Of a DNA stretch of 64,000 bases, positions 7,448 through 15,384 are shown one piece after another. Positions within the stretch are counted from its first letter, which is position 1. Each line of letters opens with the position of its first letter. The stretch is from DASRHT01 sp035650355. Its GTDB lineage: Bacteria; Chloroflexota; Ktedonobacteria; Ktedonobacterales; Ktedonobacteraceae. The DNA lies in assembly GCA_035650355.1 (NCBI GenBank), contig DASRHT010000056.1, positions 71,369 to 135,368 on the forward strand, written 5' to 3'. The translations under genes and the position numbers were made by a program. The notes beneath the pieces are model-generated. The model was not told the DNA's origin. It worked only from the letters and a program-made list of their open reading frames with translations, and did no database searches.

Positions 7448-8505
7448 GTCAATTGCGCGTCGCTATTGTCGGCGGATCGGGCTATACAGGCGGCGAGCTG
7501 ATCCGCCTGCTGCTCTTCCATCCTCAGGTTGAACTGGCGCAGGTGGCATCAAGCAGCCATGCGGGGCAGTACGTCCATAGCGTCCATCCCAACCTGCGCA
7601 CGCTCTGCACGCTCAGATTTTGTCATCCAGACGACCTGACGTCATGTGATACGTTGTTTCTATGTTTGCCGCATGGCGTATCCAGCCAGGATATTGAGCG
7701 TTACCGCGGCATTGCCACACGCGTGATCGATCTTTCGGCTGACTTCCGCTTGCGTTCCGCCGCGCTCTATCAACGCTGGTACGGTGCGCCCCACAACAGG
7801 CCGGACCTACTGGCAGAGGCGGTCTATGGCCTGCCCGAACTGCATCGTGAGGAACTGCCGGACGCGACGTTTGTCAGTGGCACTGGCTGCATGGCGACCG
7901 CCGCTATTCTGGGGCTGGCTCCCCTCTATCGCAGCGGCATCGTCAACATCGCCATCCCGCTCGTCGTAGAAGCCAAAGTCGGCTCTTCGGCTGCTGGAGC
8001 AACGCCGGGGGCTGGCAGCCATCATCCCGATAGAAGCGGGGCCGTGCGCTCATTTCAGCCAACCGGCCATCGTCACAGCGCCGAACTGATTCAGGAGCTT
8101 GGCACTATCTCCGGTGGCGAGCTTCAGCAGCCCGTCGCCTTCTCCGCCACGGCCATTGAACTGGTGCGCGGCGTGCTGATCACGGCTCATGTCTTTGTGC
8201 GCGAAAGCCTGGATGAACGCATGCTCTGGCGCATCTATCGCGCAGCCTATCAGCGCGAACCGTTTATCCGCCTGGTCAAAGAGCGCAGTGGCATCTATCG
8301 CTATCCTGAGCCAAAGATCCTGGCGGGCAGCAATTTCTGCGATATCGGCTTTGAATACGACGGCGAGCAGCGACGCGTGGTGGTGATGGCGGCTCTGGAT
8401 AACCTGATGAAGGGCGCGGCAGGCAACGGCGTGCAGGCACTCAATAGCATGTATGGCTGGGATGAGACGCTTGGATTGAGCTTCCCTGGCCTGCATCCCA
8501 TCTAA
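7444..8505 (+). CDS. lysY: LysY, LysW-aminoadipate 6-phosphate reductase
   Basis: 353 residues, homologous to ArgC (N-acetyl-gamma-glutamyl-phosphate reductase). In this operon it should reduce LysW-gamma-aminoadipyl phosphate to the semialdehyde with NADPH. The N-terminal Rossmann motif is VGGSGYTGGELIRLL. The active-site cysteine is C149 in SGTGCMATAA. A KVGSSAAGATPG segment and a C-terminal DNLMKGAAGNGVQALN, conserved in the ArgC family, are also present. It overlaps lysX by four bases and is followed 12 bases later by lysZ. Family is certain; the assignment to lysine rather than arginine comes from the operon. Confidence 0.95.
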   Translation: MSQLRVAIVGGSGYTGGELIRLLLFHPQVELAQVASSSHAGQYVHSVHPNLRTLCTLRFCHPDDLTSCDTLFLCLPHGVSSQDIERYRGIATRVIDLSADFRLRSAALYQRWYGAPHNRPDLLAEAVYGLPELHREELPDATFVSGTGCMATAAILGLAPLYRSGIVNIAIPLVVEAKVGSSAAGATPGAGSHHPDRSGAVRSFQPTGHRHSAELIQELGTISGGELQQPVAFSATAIELVRGVLITAHVFVRESLDERMLWRIYRAAYQREPFIRLVKERSGIYRYPEPKILAGSNFCDIGFEYDGEQRRVVVMAALDNLMKGAAGNGVQALNSMYGWDETLGLSFPGLHPI

Positions 8506-8517
8506 AAGGAGCAGACG

Positions 8518-9315
8518 ATGACGCTTGTTGTAAAGATTGGCGGCGGAGCTGGCATCGCCACATCGAACATTGTACGCGAGATTGCCCGCTATAGAGCGCA
8601 AGGGCAACAGATCGTGTTGCTGCATGGCGGCTCCGACCTCACCAATACGCTCTCTGAGCAGATGGGGCATGCCGTGCGCACGATTACTTCGCCGACGGGT
8701 ATGACCAGTCGCTACACCGATAGCGAGACCTTGCGCATCTTCGCGATGGCGACGGCGGGGCAGATCAACACCGAACTGGTGGCGCTTTTGCAGCAGCAGG
8801 GGGTCAACGCACTTGGCCTCGCTGGTGTGGATGGGCGCTTGCTGGTGGGACGACGCAAGGCCATTGTGCGCTCGGTAACGCCGGATGGTCGCACGCAGAT
8901 CTTGCGCGATGACTATACCGGCCAGGTTGAGCAGGTCAATGGCGAACTTTTAAGGCAATTGCTCGATATGGGCTATACTCCCGTGATTGCCCCACTGGCC
9001 TTGAGCTACGAGGGCGAGCGCCTCAACGTCGATGGGGACCGCGCCGCCGCTGCCGTCGCCTCAGCCTTGCAAGCCGACGCGCTGGTAATTATGACCAACG
9101 TGCCAGGTCTGCTCGCCGATCCACACAATCCCGCCACGCTCATTCGCACCATTCCAGCACAGCAGCTTGCTGAATACATGGATTACGCCCGGGGCCGCAT
9201 GCGCAAGAAATTGCTAGGAGCGCAAGAAGCCCTGCGTGGAGGCGTCCCGCACGTCTATATCGGCTGTGACTCGCTGGCGGCGGTTCTTAGTGGGGAAGGA
9301 ACGGTGATTGCGTAA
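8518..9315 (+). CDS. lysZ: LysZ, LysW-aminoadipate kinase
   Basis: 265 residues, amino acid kinase family, homologous to ArgB. It phosphorylates the side-chain carboxylate of LysW-bound aminoadipate. Seen motifs are KIGGGAGIA at the N-terminus (phosphate loop), VLLHGGSDLTN (substrate site), LNVDGDRAAAAVASAL and IMTNVPGLLADP. AAGGAG is six bases before the ATG. It is followed by about 530 bases of repeat DNA before the next gene of the pathway, so the operon may be continued by read-through or restarted. Confidence 0.95.
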   Translation: MTLVVKIGGGAGIATSNIVREIARYRAQGQQIVLLHGGSDLTNTLSEQMGHAVRTITSPTGMTSRYTDSETLRIFAMATAGQINTELVALLQQQGVNALGLAGVDGRLLVGRRKAIVRSVTPDGRTQILRDDYTGQVEQVNGELLRQLLDMGYTPVIAPLALSYEGERLNVDGDRAAAAVASALQADALVIMTNVPGLLADPHNPATLIRTIPAQQLAEYMDYARGRMRKKLLGAQEALRGGVPHVYIGCDSLAAVLSGEGTVIA

Positions 9316-9319
9316 GATT

Positions 9320-9807
9320 TCGTAGGGTCCCGCTTTAGCGCGACCGGCGCGATTTATCGCGTTCCCCACGAGAAAACACGGTTTCACCATCGAACTGATG
9401 ATGCTCAGCACCGCATTTGCATTTGTCGTACAGGATGATTTTGAAGAGAAAGCGACACGGGTGATTTTGGGAAAGCGAGCTGATTGTGGACAGAGTGGCT
9501 TGCACCGTCCTGCTTGTACGGATGAGGCCAGATGGAAAGCGAGCTGATTGTGGACAAAATGGCTTGCACCGTCCTGCTTGTAGGCATGAGGCCAGATGGA
9601 AAGCGAGCTGATTGTGGACAAAATGGCTTGCAACAGGGATATTTTCGTGGGGACGAGCTGATTGCGAATGGAGCGGATCATAGCATGATGATTTTAATTT
9701 GGGATAACCATATTGGTAACGGTTGGGCATTGAGGGCGAGATTTGAGGGTTGCGAAGGGTGGGTAGGCGATAAATCGCGCCGGTCGCGCTAAAGCGGGAC
9801 CCTACGA
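9320..9807. mobile_element. 488-bp repeat element with perfect 41-bp terminal inverted repeats and a 64-bp tandem repeat inside
   Basis: The left end (9320-9360, beginning TCGTAGGGTCCCGC) is the exact reverse complement of the right end (9767-9807) over 41 bases. Between them lies a tandem repeat of period 64 (units start at 9471, 9535 and 9599; two full copies and a partial one) containing GAAAGCGAGCTGATTGTGGA. The open frames inside are repeat translations without a start signal. A related single end lies at 13551-13597. This is a MITE-like or repeat-array insertion in the middle of the lysine operon. Confidence 0.65.
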
Positions 9808-9849
9808 GGGTTACGACGAAGGTTGCGTTGATATAGAAAGGAAAGACAC

Positions 9850-12435
9850 ATGACTAACATCATAGATCTGGAGAATACCTACACCAGCGGGGTGTACAGC
9901 AAGCGCCCGGTGGCGATTGTGCGCGGGGCGAAGGCGACGCTATGGGATGATGAGGGGCGAGCGTATATTGATTGCGCGGCGGGGCATGGCGTGGCTAATA
10001 TCGGGCATGGACGTTCTGAGATAGCGGCTGCGTTGTCGGCTCAAGCGCTGCGGCTGGTGACGTGCCCCGAAATTCTCTATAACGATACGCGTGCTCACTT
10101 GCTGGAACGGCTCGTCCGTCTGACGCCGGAGGGACTTGATCGGGTGTTTCTGTGCAATAGCGGGACGGAGGCGATTGAGGGGGCGCTCAAGCTCGCTCGT
10201 CTGGTGACGGGACGGACGGGGATTGTGGCGACGTTGCGCGGCTTTCATGGACGCAGCATGGGCGCGCTTTCAGCAACGTGGGAGCCGCATTATCGCGAGC
10301 CATTCGCGCCGCTGGTGCCAGGGGTGACGCATATTCGTTACAACAATCTGGCTGCGGCTGAAAATGCCATCACTGAAGAGACGGCTGCCGTACTGATCGA
10401 GCTGGTGCAGGGCGAGGGCGGTGTGCATATCGCGACGGATGACTATATTCATGGGCTGGCGAGGCTGTGTCGCGAGCGGGGCGCGCTGCTGATTGTCGAT
10501 GAGGTGCAGACTGGCTTTGGGCGCACCGGTCGCCTCTTCGCCTGCAACCATTATGATCTATCGCCTGACATCCTCTGCCTCGCCAAATCGCTGGCCGGCG
10601 GCGTACCGATGGGGGCGATCTGCCTGGGGCCGCGCGTGACCGAGAGCGGGCGCATCAGCAAAGGCGTGCATGGCAGCACCTTTGGCGGCAATCCGCTGGC
10701 CTGCGCTGCTGCACTGGCAACGCTCGACATTATCGAGAGAGAGGCGTTGCCGCAGAGGAGCGCCGAACTGGGTGCGTATGCTCTGGAGCGGTTGCGCGCA
10801 TTGCAATCGCCGCTCATTCGCGAGGTGCGTGGTTGCGGTCTGATGATCGGCATCGAACTAACGCGGCGCGTCCAACCTTATCTTGAGACATTATGTGAAC
10901 GCGGCATTCTCGCGCTGCCTGCCGGTCCCAACGTCCTGCGCCTCCTGCCCCCGTTAGTGATCGAACGGGAACAGCTAGATCATGTGCTGGACGTTGTGGC
11001 GGAACTATTGCAGGAGGGGGCGCGTGTAGGGGCAGGGCTTGCCCCTGCCCAGCCCCCTGACGTTGTGGAGGAACTATTGCAGGGGGCTGCGCGTGTAGGG
11101 GCAGGGCTTGCCCCTGCCCAGCCCGTTTCCCCTATCCCAGATGCGCCCGCCCAGGGTACATGCCTGCTACCCAGCAGGGCGGGGGCAAGCCCCGCCCCTA
11201 CAGAAAACAGGGAGATCGCGTTACTGCATGGGATGCTGACCATTCCGAGCTATTCCGGTCAGGAGGGGGCGCTGGCGCATTATCTGGTTGAGCAGGCGCA
11301 GCAGATGGGGTTGCATGCATATGTGGATGAGGCTGGTAATTTTGTTGCCAGCACGACGGAAAGCCATGCAAGTGAGCAACCGTTGGTTCTGCTGGGGCAT
11401 ATGGATACCGTGCGGGGCCATGTTCCGATCAGGTTCGAGGATGGCAAGCTGTATGGGCGCGGCGCGGTCGATGCTAAGGGGCCGTTGGCAGCGTTTATCT
11501 GTGCGGCGGCTCGCATCGCTCATTCGGGGGCAACGCAACGGCCCGTGATTGTGATCGGTGCGGTCGAGGAGGAGGCGGCGACGTCGCGGGGCGCGCGTGC
11601 GGTGGTGGCGCGGTATCAGCCGGTGGGCTGCGTGATTGGCGAGCCGAGTGGGAGCCAGGCTGTGACGATTGGCTACAAGGGCCGCTTGCTGGTCGAATGC
11701 CATGTGACGCGTCCGCTGGCCCACACTGCCGGTCCGCTGCCATTCAGTTGCGAGGTGGCGACGACCTTCTGGGAGCGTGTGCGTACACACGCCGACGCAT
11801 GGAACCGGCGTCATGCCAGTGGTGCGGACAGTAGAGGCTTTATGGCTCTTACGCCTTCTTTACGCAACATCAATAGCGTGCAGGATGGGCTTGAAGAGCA
11901 GACGCGGCTATTGATCGGCTATCGGTTGCCGCCAAATTGCGATATAGTAGAGATACGCACGCAGCTAAGCGATTGGGCCGATGAGCTTGACCTGCGCCTG
12001 ATGTTTTCGGGGGAAGAGGCCGCGTTCCAGACGACGCGCACAACGCCACTGGCGCGGGCCTTCATCGGCGCTATTCGAGCGAGCGGCGGGCAGCCAGGCT
12101 TCAAGTATAAAACGGGTACGTCGGATATGAATGTCGTGGGTCCGGTATGGTTCCAACATGCGCAATTTCAGTATCCTCAAACGGATCGTGCTTTGGCACC
12201 GGCTCTCACCGCTCCTGAGGGAGAGTATACTCATGAAACCTTGAGGAGTCAAGCGGAGATGCGTAGGGGACCGAACATCATTGCATATGGGCCAGGAGAC
12301 TCGCGCCTGGATCACACTCCTCAGGAGCATATCGAGCTTAGCGAGTATCTCCAGGCTATCGATGTGCTTGAACATGTACTGATGGGCGTTGCAGCGCAGA
12401 GGGAGATAGGTCATGAGATCGCCAGCTATTCTTGA
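9850..12435 (+). CDS. lysJ-lysK: LysJ-LysK fusion: LysW-aminoadipate semialdehyde aminotransferase joined to LysW-lysine hydrolase
   Basis: 861 residues. Residues 1 to about 380 are a class III PLP aminotransferase of the ArgD/LysJ type (GTEAIEGALKLAR; Asp in VDEVQTGFGR; PLP lysine K246 in LAKSLAGG). Residues 381-455 are a linker made of dispersed-repeat DNA: a 69-bp tandem duplication giving two VGAGLAPAQP blocks, then GASPAPTE. Residues 456-861 are an M20 metallopeptidase of the LysK type (GHMDTVRGH, GRGAVDAKGPLAA, EEEAATSRGA, final GPGDSRLDHT). The fusion would make LysW-lysine and then free lysine. A further 33-residue insert at about 772-804 precedes PNIIAYGPGDS. AAAGGAAAG precedes the ATG. 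It overlaps the next gene by 23 bases. Confidence 0.9.
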   Translation: MTNIIDLENTYTSGVYSKRPVAIVRGAKATLWDDEGRAYIDCAAGHGVANIGHGRSEIAAALSAQALRLVTCPEILYNDTRAHLLERLVRLTPEGLDRVFLCNSGTEAIEGALKLARLVTGRTGIVATLRGFHGRSMGALSATWEPHYREPFAPLVPGVTHIRYNNLAAAENAITEETAAVLIELVQGEGGVHIATDDYIHGLARLCRERGALLIVDEVQTGFGRTGRLFACNHYDLSPDILCLAKSLAGGVPMGAICLGPRVTESGRISKGVHGSTFGGNPLACAAALATLDIIEREALPQRSAELGAYALERLRALQSPLIREVRGCGLMIGIELTRRVQPYLETLCERGILALPAGPNVLRLLPPLVIEREQLDHVLDVVAELLQEGARVGAGLAPAQPPDVVEELLQGAARVGAGLAPAQPVSPIPDAPAQGTCLLPSRAGASPAPTENREIALLHGMLTIPSYSGQEGALAHYLVEQAQQMGLHAYVDEAGNFVASTTESHASEQPLVLLGHMDTVRGHVPIRFEDGKLYGRGAVDAKGPLAAFICAAARIAHSGATQRPVIVIGAVEEEAATSRGARAVVARYQPVGCVIGEPSGSQAVTIGYKGRLLVECHVTRPLAHTAGPLPFSCEVATTFWERVRTHADAWNRRHASGADSRGFMALTPSLRNINSVQDGLEEQTRLLIGYRLPPNCDIVEIRTQLSDWADELDLRLMFSGEEAAFQTTRTTPLARAFIGAIRASGGQPGFKYKTGTSDMNVVGPVWFQHAQFQYPQTDRALAPALTAPEGEYTHETLRSQAEMRRGPNIIAYGPGDSRLDHTPQEHIELSEYLQAIDVLEHVLMGVAAQREIGHEIASYS
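10990..11204. repeat. Repeat-built linker of lysJ-lysK
   Basis: A 69-bp unit is tandemly duplicated (10990-11058 and 11059-11127). Each unit contains the dispersed GTAGGGGCAGGGCTTGCC palindrome. A third, inverted copy (GGGGGCAAGCCCCGCCCC) lies at about 11178-11204. All three are translated in frame. Confidence 0.8.
12165..12250. repeat. ATTTCAGTATCCTCAA repeat, copy inside the lysK part
   Basis: ATTTCAGTATCCTCAAAC at 12165-12182 recurs at 33926 and 42263. Its TCCTCAA can pair with TTGAGGA at 12241-12247. It adds roughly 33 residues between NVVGPVW and PNIIAYGPGDS, a junction that is short in other LysK proteins as remembered, without breaking the frame. Confidence 0.6.
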
Positions 12436-13555
12436 TTCGACATTGCGCGAGGGGGAGCAGTTCGTGGGCGCTTACTTCACCCTTGAGCAACGCCTGAGCA
12501 TCGTGCGGCTGCTGGACGCTATCGGCGTGGAGTTGATTGAGGTGCCTTCGCCGATTGCTTCGCCGGAGACGCAGGGTGCCGTACAGGCCATTTGCAAAGC
12601 TGGTTTGCGCGCTCGCATCGTCGCGCACGTTCGCTGCATGGAGGCTGACGTGCAGGCTGCCCTGGCGACGCCCGTGTATGGGCTGAATCTCTTCTATGGC
12701 ACCTCAAGCGAGCTGCGCAGCTATAGTCATGGCCGCGACATCGATCAGGTCATCGTCGCTGCGGTTCCGCTGATCTGCTCTATTCGCGCCGCCGGTCGGT
12801 ACGTGCGTTTCTCGGCAGAGGATGCCTTTCGCAGCGATCTGGTAGACCTGCTAACGGTCTTTGACGCGGTGGTGGAGGCAGGCGTGCAGCGGATCGGGCT
12901 GCCGGATACTGTCGGCATCGCGACTCCTCGTCAGGTGGAGCACCTCGTGCGCCTCTGCGCTGAACGCTATCCCAACGTCGGCATTGAGTTTCATGGGCAT
13001 AACGATACCGGTTGTGCGATTGCTAACACCGTCGCGGCGCTGGAGAGTGGCGCGGATTGCCTTGACGTGACCGTGCTAGGCATTGGTGAGCGCAACGGCA
13101 TCGCCTCGCTTAGCGGCCTGGTGGCGCAACTCTATTCGCACCATCCCGAACTACTGGCAGCGTACGACCTGACCCGTCTCGTCGAGCTTGATCAGTACGT
13201 GGCGCGGTGCCTCAATCTGACCATTCCCTTTAATATCCCGATCACCGCTCCAGGCGCTTTTACGCATAGAGCAGGTGTGCATACCAGAGCCATCCTGCAA
13301 AATCCGCGCGCGTACGAGGCGCTCGATCCGGGCGATTTTGGCCTGGAGCGGCAGATCGATATCGGCTCTCGTTTCACCGGACGCCACGCCGTCGCCCATC
13401 GCGCGGCCATCCTGGGGTTCAGATTGAGCAACGAGGAAATCGCCAATCTCACCAGCGCGCTCAAGGCCAGAGCCGAGCGGGGCGCGCTCAACCTGGAAGA
13501 GGTCGATGCTTTTATGCGAGAGTGGCATGCATCCATTCATGCCGTAATTCCGTAG
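12413..13555 (+). CDS. hcs: Homocitrate synthase
   Basis: 380 residues, DRE-TIM metallolyase family. It condenses acetyl-CoA and 2-oxoglutarate to homocitrate, the first step of the alpha-aminoadipate route. Seen are the opening DSTLREGEQF, GVELIEVPSP, the metal site HGHNDTGCAIANT, and GIGERNGI. The short length without a long regulatory domain and the EVPSP sequence favour homocitrate over isopropylmalate synthase, and the neighbouring homoaconitase genes agree. The ATG overlaps the end of lysJ-lysK by 23 bases and follows GGAGATAGGT. The stop codon lies inside a dispersed repeat (13551-13597). Confidence 0.92.
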   Translation: MRSPAILDSTLREGEQFVGAYFTLEQRLSIVRLLDAIGVELIEVPSPIASPETQGAVQAICKAGLRARIVAHVRCMEADVQAALATPVYGLNLFYGTSSELRSYSHGRDIDQVIVAAVPLICSIRAAGRYVRFSAEDAFRSDLVDLLTVFDAVVEAGVQRIGLPDTVGIATPRQVEHLVRLCAERYPNVGIEFHGHNDTGCAIANTVAALESGADCLDVTVLGIGERNGIASLSGLVAQLYSHHPELLAAYDLTRLVELDQYVARCLNLTIPFNIPITAPGAFTHRAGVHTRAILQNPRAYEALDPGDFGLERQIDIGSRFTGRHAVAHRAAILGFRLSNEEIANLTSALKARAERGALNLEEVDAFMREWHASIHAVIP

Positions 13556-13597
13556 GGACCCGATTTATCGCGTCCGGCGCGATTTATCGCGTTCCCC
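13551..13597. repeat. CGTAGGG...GCGATTTATCGCG dispersed repeat
   Basis: Contains CGTAGGGACCCG and two GCGATTTATCGCG hairpin-forming blocks (TCGCG, CGCGA) ending GTTCCCC. It is closely similar to the 41-bp ends of the element at 9320-9807. It supplies the stop codon of the homocitrate synthase gene and fills most of the gap before lysT. Confidence 0.65.
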
Positions 13598-13620
13598 AAC
13601 ATTAAAAGAAGGAGCCAATC

Positions 13621-14871
13621 ATGGGAACGCTAACGGAAGAGATTTTTAGTTACAAGCTGGGTCGCGCGGTTCACGAGGGGGAGACGGTGGTGGTGGATGT
13701 CGATCATGTGATGAGCCATGATACTTCGACGCCACTGGCAATCAAGGCTTTTCGCGAACTGACGCGGCACACTAACGGGCGCGTCTTCGCTGCCGACCGC
13801 TCGCATATCGTGTTCGATCATATTATTCCCGCCGCTACCATCGCCGCTGCGACCCTGCATCGCGATATTCGCGGTTTTGCGAGCGAGCAGGGGATAGCGG
13901 TCTTGCAAGAGGGCATCTGTCACCAGGTCATGCCGGAGCGCGGCTTTGTGATCCCCGGCTCGATCATCGTTGGCGGCGACAGTCATACCTGCACCTATGG
14001 CGCGCTGGGAGCCTTCGCCACCGGCATGGGTTCGACCGATATAGCCGTGGCCTATGCCACCGGACGCACCTGGTTTCGCGTCCCCTCCACGATCAATGTG
14101 CATCTCACCGGGACGCTGCCCTTCGGCGTCTATGCCAAAGATATGACCCTGGAGATCGTGCGCCAGGTCGGCGTGGACGGAGCTAATTATCGCGCCATCG
14201 AGTACACGGGGGAAGTTGTTGAGCGCATGTCCGTGAGCGAACGCTTCACCTTCTGCAATATGGCGATTGAGATGGGCGGAAAGGCTGGCCTGATTGCGCC
14301 CGATGCGATTACGCAGGAATGGCTCAAGGGGCGAACTGAGCGCGAATATCCCATGCTGGCCGCGCATAACCCGCAATACGAGCGCGTCATAGAGATCGAT
14401 GTGTCGAAGCTGCCGCCGCTCATCGCCTGTCCGCCTGATGTCAATAATGTCGCGGCGGTAACAGAGGTCGAAGATGTCAAAATCGATCAGGTCTTTCTTG
14501 GCACCTGCACCAATGGGCGGCTTGATGATCTGGCTATCGCTGCCAAGCTGCTGCAAGGGCGGACGATTCATCCGAGCTTGCGCATGGTGGTGATTCCGGC
14601 TTCGCGCGAGGTGTATCTGGAGGCGATGAGGCTTGGCTACCTGGAAACATTCGTCCAGGCGGGTGCGTCCGTGGGGACGCCTGGCTGCGGTCCCTGCATT
14701 GGTCGGCATATGGGCGTGCTGGCCCCAGGAGAGCGCGCGCTCACGACGATGAACCGCAACTTCACCGGACGCATGGGCGACCCGACGGCTGAAATCTATC
14801 TCGGTAGCCCCGCCACAGTTGCCGCGACCGCGCTGACCGGTCATATCACCGACCCGCGCACGTTTCTTTAG
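13621..14871 (+). CDS. lysT: Homoaconitase large subunit
   Basis: 416 residues, aconitase/LeuC family. It converts homocitrate to homoisocitrate together with LysU. The 4Fe-4S ligands are visible as the Cys of FLGTCTNGR and the two Cys of GTPGCGPCIGRH. Other family motifs are GGDSHTCTYGALGAFATGMGS and DMTLEI. Its length fits the separate-subunit class rather than full aconitase. AAGGAG lies seven bases upstream of the ATG. A large antisense open frame covers this gene and is a shadow. Homoaconitase rather than isopropylmalate isomerase is inferred from the operon. Confidence 0.93.
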   Translation: MGTLTEEIFSYKLGRAVHEGETVVVDVDHVMSHDTSTPLAIKAFRELTRHTNGRVFAADRSHIVFDHIIPAATIAAATLHRDIRGFASEQGIAVLQEGICHQVMPERGFVIPGSIIVGGDSHTCTYGALGAFATGMGSTDIAVAYATGRTWFRVPSTINVHLTGTLPFGVYAKDMTLEIVRQVGVDGANYRAIEYTGEVVERMSVSERFTFCNMAIEMGGKAGLIAPDAITQEWLKGRTEREYPMLAAHNPQYERVIEIDVSKLPPLIACPPDVNNVAAVTEVEDVKIDQVFLGTCTNGRLDDLAIAAKLLQGRTIHPSLRMVVIPASREVYLEAMRLGYLETFVQAGASVGTPGCGPCIGRHMGVLAPGERALTTMNRNFTGRMGDPTAEIYLGSPATVAATALTGHITDPRTFL

Positions 14872-14892
14872 AAGGGAAGGGAGAATACTACC

Positions 14893-15384
14893 ATGAGCCG
14901 TATCTGGATGCTTGGCGATAATGTCAATACCGATGTGATCATTCCTGGGCGCTATAATATCACGACCGACCGGACGGAACTGGCGCGTCATTGTCTCTGC
15001 GAAGTCCTGCCACAGTTCCCGCAGCAGGTGCAGGCGGGCGATGTGATTATGGCGGGGCATAATTTCGGCTGCGGGTCGTCGCGCGAGCATGCTCCGATTG
15101 CGATTGCGGGCTGTGGCGTACAGGTAGTCATCGCACGCAGCTTTGCCCGCATTTTCTATCGCAACGCCGTCAATATCGGCCTGCCCGTGCTGATCTGCGA
15201 GGATGCTGTGCTGGCAAGCTCGGATGGCGACGAGATCAGCGTCGATCTGGAGACGGGCGTCATTCGCAACCTGACAACGGAGCGCAGCTTCCAGGCAGAG
15301 CCGCTCAATCCCTTTGTGGCGCGCATTGTGGCTGCGGGCGGGATTATCAATTATGTCATTGCACAGGGAGGAACGTTGCAATGA
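14893..15384 (+). CDS. lysU: Homoaconitase small subunit
   Basis: 163 residues, LeuD/aconitase swivel domain. It carries GDNVNTDVIIPGRYN at the N-terminus and the substrate-recognition loop GHNFGCGSSREHAPIAI. Homoaconitase small subunits recognise longer substrates through the Y-x-x-T type loop after IIPGR; YNIT is seen here, which agrees with lysine or dual function. GGGAAGGGAG precedes the ATG. The stop overlaps the next start (ATGA), so it is translationally coupled to the dehydrogenase. Confidence 0.93.
   Translation: MSRIWMLGDNVNTDVIIPGRYNITTDRTELARHCLCEVLPQFPQQVQAGDVIMAGHNFGCGSSREHAPIAIAGCGVQVVIARSFARIFYRNAVNIGLPVLICEDAVLASSDGDEISVDLETGVIRNLTTERSFQAEPLNPFVARIVAAGGIINYVIAQGGTLQ

Noticed and set aside
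9214..9730. Minus-strand frames with repeated KPFCPQSARFP-like text
   Set aside because: They read the 64-bp tandem repeat; the repeat explains the open frame.
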